Source: Fibrobacter sp. UWH4
GTDB taxonomy: Bacteria; Fibrobacterota; Fibrobacteria; Fibrobacterales; Fibrobacteraceae
NCBI RefSeq assembly: GCF_900142475.1
Contig: NZ_FRAY01000003.1
Span: forward strand, 186,001 to 250,000
DNA: 64,000 nt
Direction: 5' to 3'
The notes beneath the pieces were generated by a model. The model was not told where the DNA came from. It ran no database searches and worked only from the letters and a program-made list of their open reading frames with translations. Positions within the stretch are counted from its first letter, which is position 1; every line of letters starts with the position of its first letter. Shown piece after piece: positions 7,778-16,430 of this stretch. The position numbers were made by a program, and so were the translations under genes.

Positions 7778-9619
7778 ATGATTCAATTTAAGCACAAGCG
7801 TATCGACCGCAACGAGTCGAAGTATAAGAGACTGAGCCGTATCTATTACAACCGCATGTTCCCCAAGCGCCAAGATGCGCTCAAGGTGGCATGGTCGGTT
7901 GCTGCCGGTGTGTTTATCGGCATTTGGCCCACTATCGGCATAGCGATTATCCTTACGGTGGCCTTTTGCGCCCTGTTCAGGCTCCCGAAAGTCCCCGGAA
8001 TCGTTGCTTCCTTCGTGGCAAACCCGCTCACTCAGTTCGGTTTCTTCTATCCGTCGGGATACGCCATCGGTTGCTGGCTGTTGAAGCCTGAAAAAATCAA
8101 TTTCGATTTTCTGGAAGAATTTGAAGGGCTTTCTTTCAAGAACTGCTTTTCCCTGATTTCGCACTTGTGGCACGATGCCGCAGGGCATTTGGCGGCATTT
8201 ATGGTCGGAATTACGATTGTGGCTGCCATTGGCGGTGTAATCTTCTTTTTCCTGGCCTATTTTATTGTAAATTATCGCAAAAAGAAATGGATGGCTGGCA
8301 AGACCAGTTATATCCAGAGCTTGATTGCTGAAGACGAAGCTTTAATTAAAGAAGCACACAAAGGAAAACACCCTATGATGCATATCTATCCGTTCAAGGC
8401 GCTGCGCCCGGTGAATCCGGCCGAAGCCGAAACGATTTCCGCCCTCCCGTACGACGTGATGAACCGCGCCGAAGCAAAGGCCATGGCCGAAGGGCTCCCG
8501 CATTCCTACCTGCGCGTGACTCGTGCGGAGCTGGAACTTCCTGATTCCGTGGATGCATACGACCCGAAGGTCTATGCGCATGCTCGCGAAAACCTGGACA
8601 AGATGATTGCCGACGGTGTGATCGCTTACGACAAGAAGCCTTGCCTCTATGTTTACCGCCAGACCATGAACGGTCGCGAACAGTACGGCCTCGTCTGCTG
8701 CGTTCCCGCTGCGGATTACTTTAACGGCATTATCAAGAAGCACGAACTGACCCGCGCTGACAAGGAAGAAGACCGTTTGCGCCATGTGCTCGCCACCAAT
8801 GCCAACACCGGTCCGGTGTTTCTGACTTACCGCGACCAGGGCCAGTTCGACGTGTTCGGTGCCGTGACCAAGCGTAAGCCCGTGTATGACTTCGTAAGCA
8901 AGGGCGACGGATTCGGCCATACGGTTTGGATTATCGACGATGATGCCGAAATTGAAGCCATCCGCAAGTCTTTCGAAGCCGTTCCGGTGAGCTACATTGC
9001 CGACGGTCACCACCGCAGTGCTGCTGGTGCTCGCGCCGCCAGCTACCGCGCCGAACAGAACCCGAACAACACCGGTGACGAAGAATACAACCGTTACCTC
9101 GCCATCCTCTTCCCGAGCACCCAGCTCAAGATCCTCGACTACAACCGTGTGCTCAAGGACCTGAACGGCCATACTCCGGAACAGCTCATGGACGAAATGA
9201 AGAAGGTGTTCGATATCGTTGCCCTCGACAAGATGCAGAGCCCTGCCAAGCAGAACCAGGTGAACTTCTACATGGGCGGCAAATGGTACGCTTGCACGTT
9301 CAAGGCTGAATACCTCAAGAACCTCGGCCCGGTGGACAGCCTCGACGTGGCTCTCCTCCAGAAGCTTATCCTCAAGCCGCTCTTCGATATCGACGACCCG
9401 CGTACTTCCAAGCGCATCGACTTCGTCGGTGGCATTCGCGGTCTCGGTGAACTCGTGAAGCGTGTCGACAGCGGTGAATGCGCCTGCGCCTTCGCTATGT
9501 ATCCGACCACTCTCGATCAGCTCATGAACATCGCCGACGCCGGCGAAATCATGCCGCCGAAGAGCACCTGGTTTGAACCGAAGCTCCGCGACGGTCTCTT
9601 GGTTCACTCGCTGGACTAA
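7778..9619 (+). CDS. DUF2062-DUF1015 fusion protein
   Basis: A 613-residue protein with two parts normally found as separate families. Residues 1-170 match DUF2062: a basic start, then YYNRMFPKRQDALKVAWSVAAGVFIGIWPTIG and several membrane helices. From residue 200 on (MMHIYPFKALRPVNPAEAETISALPYDVM) it is a complete DUF1015 protein of about 414 residues, including ADGHHRSAAG and FVGGIRGLGEL. No stop lies between them. An AAAGGA stands eight bases before the in-frame ATG at 8375, so the DUF1015 part may also be made on its own. DUF1015 proteins are uncharacterised; serC often neighbours them in other genomes, but here it lies 10 kb away. Function is unknown. Confidence 0.85.
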   Translation: MIQFKHKRIDRNESKYKRLSRIYYNRMFPKRQDALKVAWSVAAGVFIGIWPTIGIAIILTVAFCALFRLPKVPGIVASFVANPLTQFGFFYPSGYAIGCWLLKPEKINFDFLEEFEGLSFKNCFSLISHLWHDAAGHLAAFMVGITIVAAIGGVIFFFLAYFIVNYRKKKWMAGKTSYIQSLIAEDEALIKEAHKGKHPMMHIYPFKALRPVNPAEAETISALPYDVMNRAEAKAMAEGLPHSYLRVTRAELELPDSVDAYDPKVYAHARENLDKMIADGVIAYDKKPCLYVYRQTMNGREQYGLVCCVPAADYFNGIIKKHELTRADKEEDRLRHVLATNANTGPVFLTYRDQGQFDVFGAVTKRKPVYDFVSKGDGFGHTVWIIDDDAEIEAIRKSFEAVPVSYIADGHHRSAAGARAASYRAEQNPNNTGDEEYNRYLAILFPSTQLKILDYNRVLKDLNGHTPEQLMDEMKKVFDIVALDKMQSPAKQNQVNFYMGGKWYACTFKAEYLKNLGPVDSLDVALLQKLILKPLFDIDDPRTSKRIDFVGGIRGLGELVKRVDSGECACAFAMYPTTLDQLMNIADAGEIMPPKSTWFEPKLRDGLLVHSLD

Positions 9620-9641
9620 TTGCTTAACAGGTTTGAGCGAT

Positions 9642-9667
9642 GAGGTCGGAGCTAAAGCTCCTTTGAG
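9642..9667. repeat. GAGGTC-hairpin-TTTGAG module
   Basis: GAGGTC, a GGAGC/GCTCC stem with loop TAAA, then TTTGAG. The flanks are the same as in the modules at 273-312, while the stem sequence differs. Confidence 0.55.
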
Positions 9668-9696
9668 TCCTTTTCGCTTAGAACTTAAAAAATGAG

Positions 9697-9727
9697 CCAT
9701 AAGGTTTTACGCCTTATGGTTCTTTTT
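9697..9727 (+). terminator. Terminator after the DUF2062-DUF1015 gene
   Basis: CCATAAGG and CCTTATGG form a perfect eight-base stem, followed by TTCTTTTT. An A-run on the other side could also let it serve the convergent signal-peptidase-like gene. Confidence 0.8.
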
Positions 9728-9768
9728 GTATTTACTGTAAATACGCTAAAAGTGCCGAGACCTCATAC

Positions 9769-9793
9769 CTCAAAGCACCGCAGGTGCGACCTC
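9769..9793. repeat. Inverted GAGGTC-hairpin-TTTGAG module overlapping a stop codon
   Basis: CTCAAA, the stem GCACC/GGTGC and GACCTC; read on the minus strand this is the GAGGTC...TTTGAG frame. Its last bases overlap the stop codon of the gene at 9792-10874. Confidence 0.55.
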
Positions 9794-10874
9794 ACTCCTC
9801 TTCTTCTTCCGTAGCGAGGAGCGACAGCGCAAAATTCATTGCTTTGTCGAGGAGTTTTTTCGCTGGGTCAATGACCTTGTCTTTGATGCGGTCGGGCCAC
9901 TTGATATAGCGTCCGATGAAGTCGTTATGGGTAAAGTAGCCGAATTCACGGGAGTCGGGACAACTGGTTCCTTTTGAACAGGTCAGGTAATAGCAGTCTT
10001 CGTCGATAATAATTTCGTTGAGTGGTTCTTCGAGGTATTCCTCGGGCTTGGGTTCCGCCGCCGTTTCAGCCACGATCGCTGCAGTGTCCTTGACGGTAGA
10101 GTCCTTGATTGCTGCGGTTTCGGCCTCGTTTGTATCCAGAGTCTGCGGCGGTGGTGGATTTAGTTCAAGCTTGGCAGGCTTGAGGCGGAAGAGCTCGCGC
10201 TTGATTTTGATGGGGGCGTTGCCCGGTTCGCTTTGACGGATTTGCAACTCGATAAGGTAACGGTCCTGCCATGGGAGAAAATCAATTTCCTTAAGGCTGA
10301 CCTGGCGGTTCGCGATCTTGGTGGAGCCGACACGGTCCAGGTTTATTTCGCGGTCACCTTGCCACAAGCTCGACTTGACGGCAACCTTTTGCCCGTGTGT
10401 ATGCAGGTAAGAGAGAACATAATCTTGTTCGACGTCGTTTAGTTTGTCAAAATAGAGCGTGTCGCCGGCCTTGGGAATGTAAATGGTCTTACTTTGTATA
10501 AAGGAATCTTCGTTTTTCCATTTGAAGTTGCGATGCGGAGTCCGGACAATTCCTTTGTCTGTAATTTCAATGGAGTCTCCCGGCATGGCAAGAACGTTAC
10601 GGACCATGGCGTCTCCGCTCTTAAGGGCGACCCAGACGATGTCCTGGTCCTGGATTCTGCTTAGGCATTGCGGAAGCTTGCACATCCAGTGGATGGAATG
10701 CTCCTTGAACTTGGGGGTCATCGATGAATCCATGATCTTTACGGGAGCGATCGCATAAAGTCGAGCCGCTAAGGCAAACCCCAGTATTATCATGAGGATA
10801 AGGAATAAAAAGAAGATATGGCTTTGGGAATTGCGCCGCTGTAAACGTCGAACTTTTCTCGAAAGCCTGGACAT
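9792..10874 (-). CDS. Signal peptidase I-like protein with Arg at the catalytic Lys position
   Basis: A 360-residue S26-family protein, the expected partner of lepA, whose stop lies six bases upstream. One membrane helix (FLFLILMIILGFALAARLYA) is followed by the serine box DSSMTP. The later signature is well kept (CPDSREFGYFTHNDFIGRYI). The lysine box, however, reads VRNVLAMPGD where active enzymes have (I/V)KR..GLPGD: counted back from PGD, the general-base lysine is arginine. A proline-rich insert with ETAA repeats (about residues 240-285) is also unusual. It is either a non-catalytic relative or uses another lysine. Another lepB should then exist elsewhere on the chromosome. Confidence 0.8.
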   Translation of the reverse strand: MSRLSRKVRRLQRRNSQSHIFFLFLILMIILGFALAARLYAIAPVKIMDSSMTPKFKEHSIHWMCKLPQCLSRIQDQDIVWVALKSGDAMVRNVLAMPGDSIEITDKGIVRTPHRNFKWKNEDSFIQSKTIYIPKAGDTLYFDKLNDVEQDYVLSYLHTHGQKVAVKSSLWQGDREINLDRVGSTKIANRQVSLKEIDFLPWQDRYLIELQIRQSEPGNAPIKIKRELFRLKPAKLELNPPPPQTLDTNEAETAAIKDSTVKDTAAIVAETAAEPKPEEYLEEPLNEIIIDEDCYYLTCSKGTSCPDSREFGYFTHNDFIGRYIKWPDRIKDKVIDPAKKLLDKAMNFALSLLATEEEEE

Positions 10875-10880
10875 CTTGTT

Positions 10881-12701
10881 TTAGTCCCCGTTGCTGGTGG
10901 AGTTGTCGGAGAGCGAAAGCACGGCGAGGAACGCCTTCTGCGGCACTTCCACCGAGCCGATGCTCTTCATGCGCTTCTTACCTTCCTTCTGCTTTTCAAG
11001 GAGCTTGCGCTTACGGGTAATGTCGCCGCCGTAGCACTTGGCAAGCACGTCCTTGCGCACGGCCTTCACCGTAGAGCGGCTAATGATCTTGCCGCCGATG
11101 GCGCCCTGGATGGCCACGTCGAACTGCTGGCGCGGAATGAGGTCCTTAAGCTTCACGCAGATGGCGTTGGCATAAGTGTGGGCCTTGTCCTTGTGGATAA
11201 TCACCGAGAAGGCGTCCACCGGGTCGCCGTTCAACAGGATGTCCAACTTCACGAGGTTGTTTCTGCGGTATTCGCTTGGCGCATAGTCGAGGCCGGCGTA
11301 ACCGCGGCTAACAGACTTCAGTCGGTCGTAGAAATCGAACATGATTTCGGCGAGAGGCAGGTTGTACTTGAGAATCACCTTTTCTTCGTCGAGATATTCC
11401 ATGGTCTCGAATTCGCCGCGCTTTTCTTCGCATAGCGTCATGAGTGCCCCCACGAATTCCTTGGGCGTGAAAATCTGCGCCTTCACGTAGGGCTCTTCGA
11501 TGTGGTCGTAGCGGCTTGCGTCGGGGAGCTTGGAGGGGCTTTCGATTTTCACCATCGTGCCGTCGCTCATGTACACGTGGTATTCCACGTTCGGCACCGT
11601 TGTGATGATATCCACGTTGAATTCGCGATCCAGACGCTCCTGCACGATTTCCATGTGCAAGAGTCCGAGAAATCCGGTGCGGAATCCGAAGCCGAGCGCT
11701 TCGGAGGTTTCGGGTTCCCAACTCAATGCCGAGTCGTTCAGGCGGAGCTTTTCCAAGGCCTCGCGCAAGTCCTTGTAGTCTTCCGGGTTAATGGGGTAGA
11801 TGCCGGAATAGATCATCGGCAAAATATCCTTGTAGCCCGGGAGCGGCTCGGTGGCGGGGTTCGCTGAATCGGTGAGTGTATCGCCGATTTTCACGTCGCT
11901 AATCGTCTTCACGTTTGCAAGTACGTAGCCCACCATGCCTTCCGAAAGTTCGGGTCGTGGGTCGCGGTGCATGCTGAAGGTTCCGACTTCGGTCACCATG
12001 TATTCGCCGCCGGTCTTCATCATGCGGATTTTCATTCCGGCCTTGAGCGTACCTTCTACGATGCGGATGTAATTGATCACACCGCGGTAAGAATCGTATA
12101 CGGAGTCAAAGATGAGCGCCTTGAGCGGCTTTCCGCTATCGCCCTTGGGGGCTGGAATTTCGTCGACAATTTTGTCCAGCACCTGCTCCACGTTCAGGCC
12201 GGTCTTGGCGGAAATGCGCGGAATTTTTTCAGGGTCGTAACCGAGCAAGTCGCCTACGAGCTGTGCCACATGGTCGGGCTGAGCGCCCGGAAGGTCCACC
12301 TTGTTCAAGACAGGAATGATTTCCAAGTCGTTTTCAAGAGCGAGGTAAAGGTTCGAAAGTGTCTGGGCTTCGATACCCTGGCTTGCGTCCACCACGAGAA
12401 TCGCGCCTTCGCAAGCGGCCAGGGAGCGGCTGACTTCGTAAGTAAAGTCCACGTGCCCCGGAGTGTCGATCATGTTCAGGATGTATTCCTTGCCGTCTTT
12501 TTCGTACACCATGCGGATGGCGTGAGCCTTGATGGTAATGCCGCGTTCGCGTTCAAGGTCCATGTCGTCCAGGAGCTGGTTTGTCATCTCGTTTTTCGAA
12601 ACTGTCTTGGTCAGTTCGATCATGCGGTCGGCGAGTGTAGATTTGCCGTGGTCAATGTGGGCGATGATGCTGAAATTTCTGATATTGTCGTTTTGCGGCA
12701 T
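10881..12701 (-). CDS. lepA: Elongation factor 4 (LepA), ribosomal back-translocase GTPase
   Basis: LepA binds stalled ribosomes and helps translation under stress. The 606-residue protein has the full family layout: G1 [10 protein letters not shown]3 DTPGHVDF, G4 NKVDLPGA, then the EF-G-like domains and the LepA-specific C-terminal domain ([23 protein letters not shown]), which marks it off from EF-G and TypA. It is the first gene of a lepA then signal-peptidase-like operon, the order seen in many bacteria. It is divergent from the cyclophilin gene at 12826, and an AATATA (TATATT on the minus strand) at 12747-12752 is a likely -10 box. Confidence 0.96.
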   Translation of the reverse strand: MPQNDNIRNFSIIAHIDHGKSTLADRMIELTKTVSKNEMTNQLLDDMDLERERGITIKAHAIRMVYEKDGKEYILNMIDTPGHVDFTYEVSRSLAACEGAILVVDASQGIEAQTLSNLYLALENDLEIIPVLNKVDLPGAQPDHVAQLVGDLLGYDPEKIPRISAKTGLNVEQVLDKIVDEIPAPKGDSGKPLKALIFDSVYDSYRGVINYIRIVEGTLKAGMKIRMMKTGGEYMVTEVGTFSMHRDPRPELSEGMVGYVLANVKTISDVKIGDTLTDSANPATEPLPGYKDILPMIYSGIYPINPEDYKDLREALEKLRLNDSALSWEPETSEALGFGFRTGFLGLLHMEIVQERLDREFNVDIITTVPNVEYHVYMSDGTMVKIESPSKLPDASRYDHIEEPYVKAQIFTPKEFVGALMTLCEEKRGEFETMEYLDEEKVILKYNLPLAEIMFDFYDRLKSVSRGYAGLDYAPSEYRRNNLVKLDILLNGDPVDAFSVIIHKDKAHTYANAICVKLKDLIPRQQFDVAIQGAIGGKIISRSTVKAVRKDVLAKCYGGDITRKRKLLEKQKEGKKRMKSIGSVEVPQKAFLAVLSLSDNSTSNGD

Positions 12702-12771
12702 AGGTGCGATAGATTTATCGGGTGAATACTGCTAATTTTCGGGGTAAATATAGAAAATGCGCAAATGGGCT

Positions 12772-12802
12772 TTGACAAAATTAGCTATATTACCGATATA
12801 AA
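12772..12802 (+). promoter_or_regulatory. Promoter of the cyclophilin gene
   Basis: TTGACA (12772-12777), 17 bases, then GATATA with TATAAA overlapping at 12797-12802. It is the best -35 box in the window and lies in the divergent gap shared with lepA. Confidence 0.65.
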
Positions 12803-12825
12803 TTGTAGAAAAGCGCCATTACTTC

Positions 12826-13419
12826 ATGGTTGTCAGGAATATGTTTTCAAAATTTTCAAGTCGTATGGTCCACCATTCCTGGTGTCGTCCGTTAGTTTTT
12901 TTTGCCGTTGTCTGCACCCTTGTATCGGGACTGTTCTGCCTGTCATTTGCAGAGGGCAAGGTCTTCAATAAAGATTACTCTGGAATCAAGGCTATTGAGG
13001 CTGTCATCGAAACTCACGAAGGTAAAATCGTAATTAATCTTGATTTCAAGTCCGCCCCGAATACGGTTGCCAATTTTGTGGAACTTGCGAACAAGGGATT
13101 TTATAATGGTCTCCTGTTCCACCGTGTGATTCCGGGTTTCATGATCCAGGGCGGCGATCCCGATGGTAATGGCACGGGCGGTCCCGGCTATTCGATCGAC
13201 GATGAAATTTCCAAGCTGACGCACGAAACCGGAGTTATTTCGATGGCTAACCGAGGCCCGAATACGAACGGTTCGCAGTTCTTCATTACGCAGACGCCCC
13301 AGCACCATCTGGATGGTAAGCACACCGTGTTTGGCAAGGTGCTCGAAGGGCAGGATGTAGTTTGTCGCATCGAACAGAACGACCCCATTATTAACATCAC
13401 TATCGTGGAAAAGAAGTAA
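12826..13419 (+). CDS. Exported cyclophilin-type peptidyl-prolyl isomerase
   Basis: About 197 residues. A basic start and hydrophobic stretch ([21 protein letters not shown]) form a signal peptide, so it probably works in the periplasm. The cyclophilin core is complete: [15 protein letters not shown] contains the catalytic arginine, GSQFFIT and [12 protein letters not shown] follow. The loop lengths match short bacterial PpiA/PpiB proteins. ATGs at 12841 and 12865 are alternative starts; none has a convincing ribosome binding site. The H1-like zinc-finger gene begins three bases after the stop, so the two are probably co-transcribed. Confidence 0.88.
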   Translation: MVVRNMFSKFSSRMVHHSWCRPLVFFAVVCTLVSGLFCLSFAEGKVFNKDYSGIKAIEAVIETHEGKIVINLDFKSAPNTVANFVELANKGFYNGLLFHRVIPGFMIQGGDPDGNGTGGPGYSIDDEISKLTHETGVISMANRGPNTNGSQFFITQTPQHHLDGKHTVFGKVLEGQDVVCRIEQNDPIINITIVEKK

Positions 13420-13422
13420 GCT

Positions 13423-14487
13423 ATGAGTTCTAAGAAAGTCGCATCTAAGGATTCCAAGTCCAAAAAGGCTCCCGCCAAGGCTGCTGCAAAGAGTGCCGCC
13501 AAGCCGGCTGCAAAGGCTGCCGCTAAGGCTCCTGCCAAGAAGCCTGCCGAAAAGCCGGCTAAGAAGGTCGCCCCTGCTGCAAAGAAGCCTGCTCCGGCTC
13601 CTGCGAAAAAGGCCCCCGCCAAGGCAAAGCCCGCTCCGAAGGCTGAATCTAAAAAGTCAGTGACTAAGGATGCTCCTAAGACTTCTACTGCAAAGAAGGC
13701 TCTCGCCGCGAAGTCCGTTGCCACGGAGAAGAAGGTCTCTAAATCCTCCGCGAAACCTGTTGCCGCAAAGACCGTCGAAAAGGTTGCCACAAAACCGAAT
13801 GCTGCTGAAAAGGTGGAAAAGGCCACTCCTGCTGCCAAGAAGTCCGCGCCCGCCCCGGTAAAGGCTCCTGTCAAGGAAGAAAAAAAGGTCGCTCCGGTAG
13901 AAGCGCCCAAGGTTAAGGAAGAACCCGCTGCAGTCGCTTCCGCTGCTGCTGACGACAAGGGCGAAGTCAAGAAGAAGAATGCTCCGGACTACGCCTATGC
14001 CGTACTTCTGCAGGGAGTCAAGCGTCTTTCCAAGACGATCATGTTCGTAAAGGTCGATGAATCCGAAGACCGTTCCAACAAGAAGAAAATGTCCAGCGAT
14101 GTCAAGAACCTGGACATGAAGCCGACTTCCCCGATCCGCCACAAGGCGTCCCTCGCCGAAGAAACCCAGGAAGAATTGACGGAACGTATCCTCAAGGAGC
14201 TTGAAGAACAGAATCGCTTGTTCGAACGTGAAGCGGCGACGCAGATGTGCACCCGTTGCAACCGCAATTTGGTGTCTCCTGAATTCTGGGTCGACAAGCA
14301 CCTCGGCTTCTGCGAAGAATGCGCCGCAATCCTTAAGCTCGGCCAGTCCAAGGAAGCCCGTAAGGTGGAATACCAGCTGGGCGCTATGGATGGCGACTCC
14401 CTGGATGAAGAAGATGACGATATTATTGGACCGGACGCAGACGACCTGAAGGCCGCTGAAGAAGATCTGGCCGAAATGGACGATTAA
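13423..14487 (+). CDS. Histone H1-like Lys/Ala-rich protein with a DksA/TraR-type zinc finger
   Basis: A 354-residue protein in two halves. Residues 1-185 are almost only K, A, P, S and V in PAKKA/AKKAP repeats, like histone H1 tails and bacterial Hc1/AlgP proteins that bind DNA without sequence specificity. After a short linker, residues 215-275 are helical and acidic, and a C4 zinc finger follows with C276, C279, C297 and C300 (CX2C-X17-CX2C), the DksA/TraR/YocK type. The tail is acidic (SLDEEDDDIIGPDADD). I infer a nucleoid or RNA-polymerase-associated protein. It lies three bases after the cyclophilin gene and ends in a good terminator. Low-complexity repeats make the protein prone to length change. 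Confidence 0.82.
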   Translation: MSSKKVASKDSKSKKAPAKAAAKSAAKPAAKAAAKAPAKKPAEKPAKKVAPAAKKPAPAPAKKAPAKAKPAPKAESKKSVTKDAPKTSTAKKALAAKSVATEKKVSKSSAKPVAAKTVEKVATKPNAAEKVEKATPAAKKSAPAPVKAPVKEEKKVAPVEAPKVKEEPAAVASAAADDKGEVKKKNAPDYAYAVLLQGVKRLSKTIMFVKVDESEDRSNKKKMSSDVKNLDMKPTSPIRHKASLAEETQEELTERILKELEEQNRLFEREAATQMCTRCNRNLVSPEFWVDKHLGFCEECAAILKLGQSKEARKVEYQLGAMDGDSLDEEDDDIIGPDADDLKAAEEDLAEMDD

Positions 14488-14514
14488 TATCTCCATTCAT
14501 CGCAATTTCAAAAA

Positions 14515-14540
14515 ACTCTCGCAAGGCTGCGGGAGTTTTT
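14515..14540 (+). terminator. Terminator after the H1-like gene
   Basis: ACTCTCGCA and TGCGGGAGT pair around AGGC, followed by five T residues. It closes the cyclophilin/H1-like operon. Confidence 0.85.
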
Positions 14541-14554
14541 CATTTTTCTTGGAC

Positions 14555-14620
14555 GCGCCAATGAAGAAGCGTCGGTACTTTTGATTCGCGCCAATGAAGA
14601 GGCGCCGCTAATTTTTAGAT
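14555..14620. repeat. 33-bp tandem repeat, two copies
   Basis: Copies at 14555 and 14588 share GCGCCAATGAAGA(A/G)GCG, then (T/C)CG(G/C)TA(A/C)TTTT. A weaker related stretch follows (GTCAATAAATTAGCGTCGATA). It lies between two convergent genes and has no open frame of note. Confidence 0.55.
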
Positions 14621-14712
14621 ATGTCAATAAATTAGCGTCGATACGGATTGACTGTATAGACGCACTGGTCGAACGGCGCGACAGATGAATCTTGTCTTGG
14701 CGAGATTGCCTG

Positions 14713-15387
14713 TTAGTTCACCTTGCGCATGACGCCGATGAGCTTACCTGCGATAGTGAAGTCCTTGTCGTTCTTGACGATGATGGGACGGTAGCGCGGG
14801 TTTGCTGGGCGAAGTTCTACATGGTCTGCCAGGGGATGGTAGTACTTGACGGTGGCTTCGTTTTCAATTTGAGCAACGATGATTTCACCGCGTTCGGCAG
14901 TCTTTTGCTGACGAGCGAAGATGAGGTCTCCGTCAAAGATGCCGGCGTTGATCATCGAATCGCCCTTGACGCGGAGTGCGAATACATCCGAACGGCAGGC
15001 GAGGAAGTCGCGGTCAATCGTGACGGTGCCTTCGAGGTTCTGCACGGCAAGAATCGGCGTACCGGCGGCAACTCGGCCGACGATAGGAATTTCGATCGTG
15101 TTGCTCGGGGCTTCGGCGACATTTCCGCTTTTGTCGTTGTCGATCACTTCGATGCCGCGGCTGAGTCTGGGCGAACGGTTGATGTAGCCCTTCTTGATGA
15201 GGGCTGCAAGAATGGAACGCACGCCGTTTGTCGAAGAAATTTCAAAATGGTTGCCGATTTCGCGCACCGTGGGCGGCATACGGTTTTCCTTTGCATATTT
15301 CTTGATGTATTCAAGAATTTCTTCTTGACGGGAAGTCAATTCCTTGCGTTTGGAGTTTTCCAAACCGTCGAATTTTCCGTTGACCAT
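14713..15387 (-). CDS. lexA: SOS repressor LexA
   Basis: LexA represses DNA-damage genes and cleaves itself when RecA is activated. The 224-residue protein has the winged helix DNA-binding domain ([29 protein letters not shown]...[16 protein letters not shown]), an Ala108-Gly109 cleavage site in VGRVAAGTP, the nucleophile Ser144 in GDSM and the base Lys181 in ATVKYYH. All parts needed for autocleavage are present. Two copies of a TGC-N-C-N4-GTGCA-like palindrome lie 39 and 70 bases upstream of the start, as expected for autoregulation. The gene is divergent from psd. Confidence 0.96.
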   Translation of the reverse strand: MVNGKFDGLENSKRKELTSRQEEILEYIKKYAKENRMPPTVREIGNHFEISSTNGVRSILAALIKKGYINRSPRLSRGIEVIDNDKSGNVAEAPSNTIEIPIVGRVAAGTPILAVQNLEGTVTIDRDFLACRSDVFALRVKGDSMINAGIFDGDLIFARQQKTAERGEIIVAQIENEATVKYYHPLADHVELRPANPRYRPIIVKNDKDFTIAGKLIGVMRKVN

Positions 15388-15425
15388 ATTTTACCTCGCT
15401 ATTAACTTTCTATACACAAATATAA

Positions 15426-15439
15426 TGCACAAAAGGGCA
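15426..15439. promoter_or_regulatory. lexA: LexA box (proximal)
   Basis: TGCACAAAAGGGCA; on the minus strand TGCCCTTTTGTGCA, which fits TGC-N-C-N4-GTGCA. From memory this is the motif type described for F. succinogenes LexA. It lies 39 bases before the lexA start. Confidence 0.7.
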
Positions 15440-15456
15440 TTTGTCAATATTTTCAC

Positions 15457-15470
15457 TGCACAAAAGTGCT
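15457..15470. promoter_or_regulatory. lexA: LexA box (distal)
   Basis: TGCACAAAAGTGCT, one mismatch from TGCAC-N4-GTGCA symmetry. It lies 31 bases from the proximal box (start to start), about three helical turns, and could also affect the divergent psd. Confidence 0.55.
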
Positions 15471-15541
15471 TTTTTTACAAAAAAATATGAAAAAGTTCCG
15501 GTGGCAGCTGCTCGCCACGCTGAATTACTATCTTTCGTTTC

Positions 15542-16393
15542 ATGAATACCGCATTTTATGTCTTTATGAAGTTGTTGCCGAAGAACGCGGTAAGCCGTGT
15601 ATTCGGAGCCTTTACCCGTCTTCGCGTGCCGGTGCTTTCGAAGGTGGCACGCAATAAGTTTGCCGCCTACTACAAGCTGAATATGGAAGAGTCGGAATAT
15701 CCGCTCGAACATTACGCAAACATCGGTGAACTTTTTATCCGCAGGCTCAAGCCGGGAATACGCCCGATTGCAGACTCTGAAATCGTGTCGCCGGTGGACG
15801 GTGTACTTTCGCAGACGGCCACTTTCGACGAAAAGCAGGAATTGATCCAGGCCAAGGGCAAGACCTACACGCTCAAGGACTTGCTCCGTGACGAAGACAT
15901 GGCCGCCCGCTTTGAAGGAGGCGCATTCGCGACGATTTATCTGGCTCCGTTCAACTACCATCGCATTCACAGTCCGGCTGCGGGCGAAGTTATTGGCGCG
16001 AGCTATTGTCCGGGAACTCTCTGGCCGGTGAATGTGGGTAGCGTGGAACGCGTAGAAGGCCTGTTTTGCATCAACGAACGACTCACGAGCCATATACGCC
16101 TGGACGACGGTTCTGAAATGCTGGTGGTCAAGGTCGGAGCTACGAACGTGGGCCGCATCGGAGTCGCCTACACGGACGAGCTCCTTGTGAATGCGGGCAA
16201 ACTCCCCAGGGACTGCAAGCGTTACGACTGGAAACCCTCGCGAGAAATCCGCGTGGAAAAGGGCGGCGAACTCGGCCGTTTTGAAATGGGCAGCACCGTG
16301 ATTCTCGTGGTTGACAAGAAGATTCGTGAAAGAAATCCGGGGCTTTTCCAGAGCCGTGTCGGGACTGCCGTGAAGGTGGGCGAGGCGCTCTAA
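15542..16393 (+). CDS. psd: Phosphatidylserine decarboxylase proenzyme
   Basis: Psd makes phosphatidylethanolamine at the inner membrane and cleaves itself to create a pyruvoyl cofactor. The 283-residue proenzyme contains the SPVDG motif (D of the processing triad), the histidine in FNYHRIHSP, and the cleavage motif MGST with Ser251 as the future pyruvoyl group. This is the LGST-type large family. The start at 15542 has no clear ribosome binding site. An overlapping frame from ATG 15487 reads a plausible N-terminus (MKKFRWQLLATLNYYLS) but stops at 15655, so I keep 15542. It runs divergently from lexA; the next gene begins 37 bases after the stop. Confidence 0.93.
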   Translation: MNTAFYVFMKLLPKNAVSRVFGAFTRLRVPVLSKVARNKFAAYYKLNMEESEYPLEHYANIGELFIRRLKPGIRPIADSEIVSPVDGVLSQTATFDEKQELIQAKGKTYTLKDLLRDEDMAARFEGGAFATIYLAPFNYHRIHSPAAGEVIGASYCPGTLWPVNVGSVERVEGLFCINERLTSHIRLDDGSEMLVVKVGATNVGRIGVAYTDELLVNAGKLPRDCKRYDWKPSREIRVEKGGELGRFEMGSTVILVVDKKIRERNPGLFQSRVGTAVKVGEAL

Positions 16394-16430
16394 TACAGCA
16401 TCGAGGCGCATTGCCTTTAGGTATTTCCAG

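Noticed and set aside
14622-14700. A gene between the H1-like gene and lexA
   Set aside because: No frame with a start and ribosome binding site; only repeat-like sequence.
15487-15657. Alternative upstream start for psd
   Set aside because: The frame from ATG 15487 looks protein-like but runs out of frame with psd and stops at 15657; without evidence of a frameshift I keep 15542.
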